A model generated the notes under the pieces. It did not search any database. It was not told the DNA's origin and was given only the letters and a program-made list of their open reading frames with translations. A stretch of 36,856 nt of DNA from NCBI GenBank assembly GCA_963749535.1, contig CAVVNF010000023.1, forward strand, positions 1 to 36,856. Direction: 5' to 3'. This DNA comes from Chersky-299 sp963749535. Lineage in GTDB: Bacteria > Actinomycetota > Thermoleophilia > RBG-16-64-13. Both the position numbers and the translations under genes were made by a program. Shown piece after piece: positions 24,523-32,053 of the stretch (positions within the stretch are counted from its first letter, which is position 1; every line of letters begins with the position of its first letter).

Positions 24523-25783
24523 TTGCTGGTTTCCCTCACAACCATGAGATCCAGGTGGCATAGGGCTCGAGGTTTCCGTGCACGGCTGGCGGGACTCTTT
24601 GGCCTGACTGTTGCGTTGGGCCTAATTCTGACGATGCTCCTCGCCCCGGCTGCTCAAGCCGCCGGCTTCAGCGACACCGCCTCCAGCCCCTACCATCTCC
24701 AGATCGAAGTTCTCAATCTCTTGGGCATAGTCCAGGGTCTGCCCGACGGAAGGTTCCACCCGAACAGCCCGGTGAGCCGCGAGCAGTTCGCCAAGATGGT
24801 GGATCTCGCCATGCGCATCCCCGTCTCCACGAGTGAGCTGTCTACTTTCGTAGACGTCGCCAAGACCTCAGGCGCCAATCTCTATCCCGACCACTACATT
24901 GCCGCTGCCGCCAAGGCGGGGATAATCACCGGCTACAAGGGAACCGGCGGCAAACTCTATTTTCGGCCTCTCAACTCGATTACTCTGACCCAGATGGTAA
25001 CCATGGGCACGCGGGCTGCCGGCCGGGGCCTCTTCGTCCCCCCAGTAGCTACCAGTCCACCTGGGGGAATTTCGATTCCCAGCAAGCCGTGATCGCCCGG
25101 GTCGCCCAATACAACGGACTGCTGCGGAGTCTCCCCCTAAAGACCATGTCCCCCTGGCATCCGGCCACCCGGGCGGAAGCGGCGGCGTTCTTGTACAACG
25201 TCATGGGTACCGACCCCAGCGGGTTGAACGGCAGGTACCTTGGTGACTCGAGTGACCTCGTGCGCTATTTCCTTAGCCAACACCCGCAGGGCGGCAAGTT
25301 CACCGTCTCCTTGCCGCAGTTGGCCAAGTACTACGTCCTTATCGGGAACCGCTTTGGCATCCGCGCGGACATGGCCTGGGCGCAGATGATAAACGAAACC
25401 AACTTCGGCCAATACGGCGGCGTGGTGAAGCCGGCGCAGAACAACTTCGGAAGCATCGGCGCCACAGGACCGACGGTGCCCGGCTATTCGTTTAAGACGG
25501 CGGAGCTGGGTGTGATCGCCCAGTTCGCCCACCTCGCCTGGTACACCTATCCGGCCAACCTCGATGACCCGGCCTCTAGACTCGTGAATGTCCCGATGAC
25601 AACGGTGATCGACACCCCGGTGATCCTCGGCACCTGGTCATTAATGGCAAGCCCGACCAGGGAAACGTGCGCGTCGTGTCCGACCTCGACGGCAAGTGGG
25701 CGGTCCCCGGCACCGGGTATGGGGCCGCCATTAAGGCTATCTCGGTGGACATCAATCGGAACTTCTTCACGGCTGGATGGTAA
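24523..25783 (+). CDS. Secreted SLH-domain protein with a glucosaminidase domain, two frameshifts
   Basis: About 420 aa repaired. A signal peptide (hydrophobic core LFGLTVALGLILTMLL, cleavage after AQA) leads to three SLH repeats for wall attachment: GFSDTASSPYH..LPDGRFHPNSPVSREQF, FVDVAKTSG..YFRPLNSITLTQM, and STWGNFDSQQ..HPATRAEAAAFLY. The catalytic part resembles GH73 N-acetylglucosaminidases: FGIRADMAWAQMINETNFGQ and QNNFGSIGATGP, with the Glu in ETNF as likely acid. Frames slip near 25040 (six-C run) and near 25650, after which INGKPDQGNVRVVSDLDGKW continues to TAA at 25781-25783. TTG at 24523 follows AGGTAGGTGG; ATG 24544 has no SD. It lies between repeat copies 2 and 3. Confidence 0.85.
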
Positions 25784-25821
25784 GAACGGTAAGCGGCTGA
25801 TCGTGCGGTGTTTACTGGGGG

Positions 25822-26030
25822 AACACAATGAGATGACGGTGGATGCAGGGATTTCGCCGATTTGCTTGTGGTGCGATGCTGCGGTAGAGGGTGGCGCTGA
25901 TGTGGCCGCGCATCATATTGTTCGTGGCTTGGCTGATCGTGCGTGTGGCGCTGTTGGCGCTGGGCCGGTGAACGCCGGACCCACACAATCAGGTCATGGC
26001 GATGGGCCCGCTGAGACCGTGTCCCGATTC
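25822..26030. repeat. Dispersed repeat, copy 3
   Basis: About 210 bases similar to 24078-24350, in the same orientation, starting 40 bases after the SLH gene. Similarity runs from ATGACGGTGGATGCAGGG to GGACCCACACAAT. A reading frame crosses it but only by read-through from the frameshifted SLH gene. Confidence 0.7.
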
Positions 26031-26222
26031 GCCAGACCGAACATGACTGCGTGTCCCAAAGATGAGCGATAGTCAGTGGACCGCGCTGGATGCTCTTCGA
26101 ACATCGTAGCCCTTCGCTTCGGCGAGCAAGTGAGCGTGCGCCTTCATACTTCACTAGCCCTCCCAACATGATGCGGGCCTGGCGGGGAGGTACTCTCGAC
26201 AAGCAGAGTCTGGAGAGGAGAT

Positions 26223-26253
26223 TTGGCTCAAGCAATTCGATTCAACCTAGTAT
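26223..26253 (+). promoter_or_regulatory. Weak promoter candidate for the HEPN-like pair
   Basis: TTGGCT (26223-26228) and TAGTAT (26248-26253) are 19 bases apart, longer than ideal, 51 bases before the ATG at 26305. Confidence 0.25.
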
Positions 26254-26304
26254 GATCTGTCTTCTGATGCTGACGTTGCGCTCTGAGGGAGGCGTCATCG
26301 GGCG

Positions 26305-27258
26305 ATGCTAGACGAAGATAGCTTCATGGCACCTGCCTTCGTGATTCCTCATATCGCCTTTCAGTCATACATGGACTTTCCATCCATGATGGACTTACCT
26401 GAGCAGTGGAGGCAGTATCCCGCGGTACCTCTGATCTTCCCGGATACGACTCTGCATCTCAGGGCAGTGCGTGTAGTGGACCCGTCGCTCTCGCCGCGGC
26501 TTGACTACTTGGCGTTAGCGGTCCAAGGCAAGGGCTCCTGGGTGACACGATGCCAAGCTGACAGGGTGGCCAACTCGGTTGTTGCGGTCATGGCGGCGGT
26601 GCAGAGCACGATGGTCGACCCTCGCCAGTACATATCGGTGCCGATCCCGCCCACACTTTGGCCGGCACACACACTTGACGTACGGGAACTGGTGGCGTCT
26701 CTTGGCCTTGTCTGGGGGGCAACTACTCTCTTCGATCGTTCTCGTCCCGCCTGGCTATCACTGACTGAGAGAACACAACTCCCGGCACTCGACTGGCCGG
26801 CCGCGACGGTCCGGTTCTTTTCTGATCCTGGTCTGCTTCGGGGGGGCATGTACCTCGCGGCGAGCATAGGTGTGTTCTGCTTTCTCGGGGACGAGATGAC
26901 CATGGCGAACGCGGACAGGGATGACGCGCCGGCCACTCTGCTTTCTCAAGTCGATGCGGAAACCGCTATTTGGCTTGCGTATAAGGCAGTGGAAGCCATA
27001 ATCGGCCACATGCCGTCGGGGCGCCGGGAGCTGGAGCGAAAACTCCTCGCTGAGGGGTTTGCCGACTTCGAGGCAGGGTGGCGCGGCGAGCCCGCAATAG
27101 CTTTAGCTGAAAAACTCATAACGTTCACGTGGGACCGTGACAAGCGGGTTGGCCATGGCTCTATGAGCCGCTACCGCAAACAGCCGATCACCTACTTCGA
27201 GGTAATGGACTACCAGTATCTAGTCAGTGCCCTCATCCAGCATCGCGCGTTCGCATGA
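26305..27258 (+). CDS. Unrecognised protein with a C-terminal HEPN-like motif
   Basis: 317 aa, frame intact. I know no family for the first 220 residues, which are mixed alpha/beta (FPDTTLHLRAVRVVD, TLDVRELVASLGLVWGAT). The last 100 residues are helical: AETAIWLAYKAVEAIIG, then FTWDRDKRVGHGS with Arg278 and His284 in R-x5-H spacing, then a final helix. R-x(4-6)-H after a long helix is the mark of HEPN ribonucleases and their inactive relatives. Base composition is less GC-rich than the flanks, suggesting transfer. GGGAGG is 14 bases from the ATG, so the start may be the ATG at 26326. It precedes another HEPN-like gene in the same direction. Confidence 0.7.
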   Translation: MLDEDSFMAPAFVIPHIAFQSYMDFPSMMDLPEQWRQYPAVPLIFPDTTLHLRAVRVVDPSLSPRLDYLALAVQGKGSWVTRCQADRVANSVVAVMAAVQSTMVDPRQYISVPIPPTLWPAHTLDVRELVASLGLVWGATTLFDRSRPAWLSLTERTQLPALDWPAATVRFFSDPGLLRGGMYLAASIGVFCFLGDEMTMANADRDDAPATLLSQVDAETAIWLAYKAVEAIIGHMPSGRRELERKLLAEGFADFEAGWRGEPAIALAEKLITFTWDRDKRVGHGSMSRYRKQPITYFEVMDYQYLVSALIQHRAFA

Positions 27259-27269
27259 AATGGGCGGTA

Positions 27270-27287
27270 CTGGAACGTCTTCGAACA
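27270..27287 (+). repeat. Short motif repeated at the borders of the HEPN-like genes
   Basis: CTGGAACGTCTTCGAACA here, CTGGATGCTCTTCGAACA at 26086-26103 and CTGGATGTCTTCGAAGA at 28306-28322. Two of the three lie within 12 bases after a stop codon. All have the same orientation. Confidence 0.5.
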
Positions 27288-27362
27288 CGAACGCTGCCAG
27301 GCAGATGTGAGTCGCCGCGGCAGCACTGCTAATGTAGGACGTGTGACGAGAGGACCGCGTGT

Positions 27363-28298
27363 ATGGAGGGCTGGCCAATGGACTATGGCCTAGCTGGTCT
27401 CGTAGGGCGGGATGACGTTTTTGCTCCGATTACTGTTGACGAGTTCCTAACCCTCAAAAATGCACGGTCAAGCCTCTTCGAGTGCCTGTCTATCGAGGAA
27501 AAATACGACGTTCTCATTGAGAACTACCTAGAGTTCGAGACAACGGTTCTCGATTTTGCCGCGAGAAGCATGGTGCTCGGAAGCGGAGCCTGGGACTATG
27601 ACTCCTTTCATCTGGCCCGAGCTACTCTCGACAGGCGGCTAGCAAACCTCCTGTCTGGTTGTCGAATCTACGAGGACCATGTGAAGCAGCATGTCCACCG
27701 GGCCTTGCCGGGCGAGCAGCCAAACCTTAAAGGGTTGTTCGCAGAGGAATACGACAGGCGCCTCGGCTATAGATGTATGGAAGCACTTCGGAATCACGTT
27801 CAACACAGTGGTTTGCCAGTACATGAGGTCAAGGCAAACAGGGGCTGGACCAGCCTGGATGAGACAGGAATGCTTCGTTTTGGGCTCACTCCCTATGTGG
27901 AGGCGCGATTCCTGAGAGAGAACCCGAAGTTCAACAAGAAGGTTCTACAAGAAATCGAGGGGCTGGGCGGGAAGGTCGACTTGAAGGGGCTAGTCCGGGA
28001 CTACATCGAGGGGCTATCTGTGGTGCATTCTCGGATTCGGGAGTTGTTACGGGAGAAATCTCGGGAGTGGGAGTCGGTGCTCGATGGCGCTATTCGCCGG
28101 CTTGGGGACGAGTGCCAAGGTACCACTGAAGTGTGGCTAATCCGGGCGATATCTCTAACAGACGGTCAGCAGGCCGAGGAATTCCAGGTATTTACCGACT
28201 TCAATGACCGTCGGAAGTATCTTCAAAAGAAGAACGAAGCTCCGCTGACGAACCTGAGCCGACGGTTCGCGACCAGCGAAATGCTAACCAAAGAATAG
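27363..28298 (+). CDS. Unrecognised helical protein with a HEPN R-x4-H motif
   Basis: 311 aa from the ATG at 27363, or 306 from the ATG at 27378, which has GGAGGG eight bases upstream and may be the real start. Strongly helical. The centre reads YDRRLGYRCMEALRNHVQHS, with Arg143-Asn144 and His148, the exact HEPN pattern R-N-x3-H that carries RNase activity in many toxins and defence proteins. An upstream helix (RRLANLLSGCRIYEDHVK) would be its partner. The C-terminal third is charged and helical. No nuclease, ATPase or NTase domain is fused. Lower GC than the flanks. Intact and same-strand with the gene at 26305, 104 bases apart. Confidence 0.72.
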   Translation: MEGWPMDYGLAGLVGRDDVFAPITVDEFLTLKNARSSLFECLSIEEKYDVLIENYLEFETTVLDFAARSMVLGSGAWDYDSFHLARATLDRRLANLLSGCRIYEDHVKQHVHRALPGEQPNLKGLFAEEYDRRLGYRCMEALRNHVQHSGLPVHEVKANRGWTSLDETGMLRFGLTPYVEARFLRENPKFNKKVLQEIEGLGGKVDLKGLVRDYIEGLSVVHSRIRELLREKSREWESVLDGAIRRLGDECQGTTEVWLIRAISLTDGQQAEEFQVFTDFNDRRKYLQKKNEAPLTNLSRRFATSEMLTKE

Positions 28299-28503
28299 GG
28301 CCGGGCTGGATGTCTTCGAAGAGCGGCGATGAGGGTAGAGCGTCTGCAAGCTCAGTAGACAGGAACGCGGCTAATCGGATGGACCCGTACGAATGTTCGG
28401 TCGTGATGCCCCACAGGAGCGGCGTCAGTGATCCATCACGAAATGCGACCTTGCGGTTCCCTGACTTCAGGAGAGCGCCGCAATCCGGCGTTTCAAGCCA
28501 CGC

Positions 28504-28630
28504 CTACTCCTCGGGTAAAGGTGGCCAAGAAAGCTGGCGCAGGACACCCAAGAACAGGACCATGGTCCCAGCCCTGATGGTGAGGAAAGCTCCGCTCTCC
28601 AGCAGGATGAGCTTCTTTGCGCCTTTTCAC
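28504..28630 (-). CDS. Possible small membrane peptide, frameshifted
   Basis: GTG at 28630 reads MKRRKEA; one base later another frame gives LILLESGAFLTIRAGTMVLF, LGVLRQLSWPPLPEE and stops at 28504-28506. It directly follows the hypothetical gene at 28638. Too short to be sure. The rest of 28323-28503 holds nothing I can support. Confidence 0.2.
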
Positions 28631-28637
28631 CGCTCCG

Positions 28638-29278
28638 CTACTTGCTGGGTGTGGGGATGATGAAGAAGACCGGCCCTAGGTCCACGCTACTTGTGGACGT
28701 GGTTACTTGCCCAGGCCCAGGAGCCGGTGGCAACGCCGTGGTGGGGATCGCCGTCATGAGGAGCCGCACATAGCGGGGGTCCGTCTGTCGCCTGGGGTCA
28801 CCCGGGGAAAGGGGCTGGAACTGCGAACCGTCCCAGACGAACACTCTGGCCCCGGTCGGGATATCTTCTGAGACGGTGCCCTCTGGCCACGCTTGAACCA
28901 AGTGCAGCCCCGGATCCAATGCGTAGGATTCTGGCAGGGCCGGCAGCTTGGCCATCATCTTCTTCGCCCCCACCTCATCGATAGCAGCCAGGAAGGCGGC
29001 CACTGTGCCCGACGGCGCCGCAGACATGACGACCCCATCGGTAGTTGCCCCTGAGACCAGAATTGTCTGGCTGGGTGGGCTGAAGTCTGTAGCCGTCAAC
29101 AGCTCACCGTCGTCGGCGTAGAAGCCTCAAGAGAGCCGCAGTTGCTCCCCGAATCGTCCGGCGGGCTAGCGGTAAGATCTGGAGTCACGGTCGCGTACTT
29201 GGCCTTGCTTACCCTATGTCCGGCAAGAAAGACATTCCTTCGCGCCTTCAGCGTCCGCGGGGTCCGCAGAATTCCCAC
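28638..29278 (-). CDS. Unrecognised protein, one frameshift
   Basis: About 212 aa repaired. The first frame (29278 to about 29125) begins MGILRTPRTLKARRNVFLAG and reaches DDSGSNCGSLE; one G is missing from a GGG run near 29125, and the other frame goes on with GFYADDGELLTATDFSPPSQ, TILVSGATTDGVVM, HLVQAWPEGT and DGSQFQPLSPGD. The sequence looks like a beta-rich surface or domain-of-unknown-function protein with a Pro/Thr-rich tail. No signal peptide is clear. Convergent with the HEPN-like gene. Confidence 0.55.
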
Positions 29279-29427
29279 CGATCATCTCGTCCTAAAGGTT
29301 TTCCCAGTCCCTGGATAGGCCTCACACTCGACCTTGACACCCAGAGCCGCCGGGACTGCACGTAGATTTGAGTGTATTCTTGGTGCGAAGCTGTTGGGGA
29401 CCTCGATGCAGGCGGAAAGGAGTCGAG

Positions 29428-31019
29428 GTGTTGAGCGGGATTGACGAGCTTCATCAGTTCAAGATCTTCGCAGAATTGGGCGAAGAAGATTTTGAGTCGA
29501 TCGCAAGAATCTCCCACGTTCAAGAGTTTGAAACCGCCCAGAAGCTGACCGAAGAAGGAGCTGAGGCCGATCGCCTCTACCTGTTCCTGAAGGGCAAAGC
29601 CGAGGTCAAGGTACGCCGTCCCGACGGCGGCCAAGCTCTTATCGACGAAGTCGGCCCAGGGGAGCTGCTCGGTTGGTCGGCGATGATGGAGCCTCACGTC
29701 TATACGGCTTCGGCTTGGACGACTCAGCGATCTAAAGTAATCCTCGTGAACGCCGGTCGCCTTCGCCAGCTCTTCGAAACAAATACGCGCCTCGGCTACC
29801 AGGTGGTCAAGGGCATCGGAGAGGTGATCTCCAGGCGTTTCGGACAGACCATCGGTGGCCAAGGGATGGACGAGCTCCATCGTTTCAGGATCTTCGCCGG
29901 GCTCGGCGAAGCGGATTTCGAATCAATCGCAAGAATCTCCCACGTTCAAGAGTTTGAAACCGCCCAGAAGCTGACCGAAGAAGGAGCTGAGGCCGATCGC
30001 CTCTACCTGTTCCTGAAGGGCAAAGCCGAGGTCAAGGTGCGCCGTCCCGACGGCGACCAAGCTCTTATCGACGAAGTCGGCCAAGGGGAGCTGCTCGGTT
30101 GGTCGGCGGTCATAGAACCTTATGTCTATACCGCTTCCTCCTGGACGACGGAGCGGTCCGAGGCAATCATTGTAGACGGAACCCGCCTCCGGGAACTCCT
30201 GAAAGAAAACAAGCGCCTCGGCCACCAGGTGGACAATGGCATCGGCGAGGTCATCTCGAGGCGACTCGGGCAGACGATCGAGGCGCACGGGGTCGACGAG
30301 CTTCACCAGTTCAAGATCTTCGCAGAACTCGATGTGGCAGATCTTGATTCGATCGCAAAAATCGCCGATATCCGCGAGTTTCAAATCGGTGAGACTCTGA
30401 CCGTGGACGGAGCTGTGGCTGATCGACTCTACCTCTTCCTAAGGGGCAAAGCCGAGGTCAAAGTGAGTTGTCCGGGCGGTAGTCAAGCTCTCATCGATGA
30501 AGTGGGCCCAGGAGAGTTACTTGGGTGGTCGGCGGTAATTGAACCCTACGTCTACACAGCTTCGGGCTACACGACCGAGAAATCGGAGGCGATTGTCATC
30601 AATAGCTACCGCCTCCGCGAGCTTTTCGAGGCAAACAAGCACATCGGCTACGAGGTGGTCAAGGCGATCGGCGAGGTGGTCTCGAGACGGTTCGGGCAGG
30701 CTATCGGATCGTGCGGTGACGTGCGTGAGAAAGATCTGCGAGCCTTCAGTGGTGAAGAACGGGTGGTATGGGAGAAAGATGAGCTTCAGCTCACCACACA
30801 CGCGGTGCTCATCGGAATGCGCACCGACGGCCCGACGTCATTCCTCTCGACTCTATCTACGACGTGGAAGTGCAGAGCGGCTGCGTCGTATTCCACGCCC
30901 ATGGTGGTGACGTCTGTTCGCCCCCGCTCGACGACCCTAAGCAGTTAGCCGCCCTCATACACGATGAAATGCGACGCACTCGCTACGCACAAAGACGCAA
31001 AAACTACTATGTCGGCTGA
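29428..31019 (+). CDS. Three tandem cNMP-binding-fold domains plus PH-like C-terminal domain, one frameshift
   Basis: About 530 aa repaired. Start GTG 29428 behind AAAGGAG. Three domains of 142 residues lie at about 6-146, 147-288 and 289-430, each with DELHxFxIFAxL, DRLYLFLxGKAEVKV, ALIDEVGxGELLGWSA and a C-terminal helix (EVISRRFGQ). The binding-cassette place reads GELLGWSA...YTAS instead of the usual FGE...R-[ST]-A, so the Glu and Arg that hold cAMP are missing. After residue 440 comes a PH-like domain (VVWEKDELQLTTHAVLIG); near 30838 the frame slips, and VIPLDSIYDVEVQSGCVVFH and QLAALIHDEMRRT continue to TGA at 31017-31019. No DNA-binding or kinase domain, so it is a sensor or scaffold. 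It precedes nfnA on the same strand. Confidence 0.85.
29503..30108 (+). repeat. Near-identical 180-bp direct repeat inside the cNMP-fold gene
   Basis: 29503-29682 and 29929-30108 differ at about 3 of 180 positions, with a period of 426 bases (one domain). Sequence on either side of the blocks, and the third domain, are much more diverged. Confidence 0.85.
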
Positions 31020-31216
31020 AACTAGCGGAGCGGCGCGATCATAGCCGTTCGGTCTAGCCAGCCACGCCGAGGAGCAAAGCAAAAATGAGGATACCGCTGC
31101 GCAATCTCCCACCACTTCTTACTTCCTTCACGGGCGGCCTGGCTATCCCGTTTGTCGACACGCCGCCCCACGCGTGGCGCCCATCAATGTGAGTCGGCGC
31201 CAAAAGGGGGCCGTGG

Positions 31217-32047
31217 ATGTACACGATCGTTGACCGTCGAGAGCTCACCAAGGGGGACATGATCTCGATCACGGTGGAGGCGCCGGCGATCGCGCGGAAG
31301 ATCCATCCCGGACAGTTCATCGTCCTGCGGGTCAACGAGACCGGCGAGCGCACGCCGCTCACGGTCGCCTACAAAGACGAGGTGCACGGCACCATCACGA
31401 TCATCTTCCAGGTCCTCGGCAAGACGACGGCGATGCTCGCCTCCCTCAAGATCGGCGACGCCATCAAGGACCTGGTCGGTCCGCTAGGCTGCGACGAGCG
31501 CTTCACGAAGGTGGGAACCGTGGTCGGCATCGGCGGCGGCTCGGGCATAGCCGTCCTGCATCACATCATGCAAGGCTCGGCGGAGGCCGGAAACCGGCTC
31601 ATCGGCATCATCGGCGCGCGCGAGAAAGAGCTCCTCATCCTTGAAGACGAGATGGAGGTGCTGTGCGACCGCTTGCTGGTGACCACCGACGACGGCAGCG
31701 CTGGTATGCACGGCCTCGTCACCGACGCGCTCTCGAAGTTGGTGGAAGAGCAGGTCCACGTCGACCAGGTCATCGCCGTCGGCCCCCTGATCATGATGCG
31801 GGCGGTGTGCGAGATGACCAGACTGTACGAGATCCAGACACTGGTGAGCCTCAACCCCATCATGGTCGACGGCACGGGCATGTGCGGCGGGTGCCGGGTG
31901 ACCGTGGGCGGCGAGACCAAGTTCGCCTGCGTCGACGGTCCCCATTTCGACGGGCACAAGGTCGACTTCGACGAGCTGATGCAGCGCAACACCATGTACT
32001 CGCGGGCCGAGCGCACCTCGCTGCTGACCTCGATCAGGGCGCGCTAG
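31217..32047 (+). CDS. nfnA: NfnA-type FAD/NAD-binding subunit (ferredoxin:NADP reductase, small subunit)
   Basis: 276 aa, intact. A ferredoxin-reductase-like flavoprotein: FAD site in PGQFIVLRVN and RTPLTVAYK, nucleotide site in VVGIGGGSGIAVLHH, and a C-terminal [2Fe-2S] site with Cys223, Cys226 and Cys238 (GMCGGCRVTV..FACVDGPHFDGH). This matches NfnA and the related sulfide/dihydroorotate dehydrogenase-like subunits. With NfnB it makes the transhydrogenase that couples NADH, NADPH and reduced ferredoxin by flavin-based electron bifurcation. ATG at 31217; the upstream AAAGGGGG is a usable ribosome site. The nfnB gene starts 7 bases after its stop. Confidence 0.92.
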   Translation: MYTIVDRRELTKGDMISITVEAPAIARKIHPGQFIVLRVNETGERTPLTVAYKDEVHGTITIIFQVLGKTTAMLASLKIGDAIKDLVGPLGCDERFTKVGTVVGIGGGSGIAVLHHIMQGSAEAGNRLIGIIGAREKELLILEDEMEVLCDRLLVTTDDGSAGMHGLVTDALSKLVEEQVHVDQVIAVGPLIMMRAVCEMTRLYEIQTLVSLNPIMVDGTGMCGGCRVTVGGETKFACVDGPHFDGHKVDFDELMQRNTMYSRAERTSLLTSIRAR

Positions 32048-32053
32048 GGGGCG

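Noticed and set aside
25784..26072. C-terminal extension of the SLH/glucosaminidase gene
   Set aside because: Open only in the frame reached by an indel near 25650; it runs through repeat copy 3, while the natural frame stops at 25783.
26086..28322. Integron cassette array (attC sites at gene borders)
   Set aside because: The border repeats lack RYYYAAC/GTTRRRY boxes and the folded attC shape, and no integron integrase is present.
28310..28660. 116-codon plus-strand ORF after the second HEPN-like gene
   Set aside because: Ser/Arg-rich, no ribosome site, no coding-like periodicity by eye.
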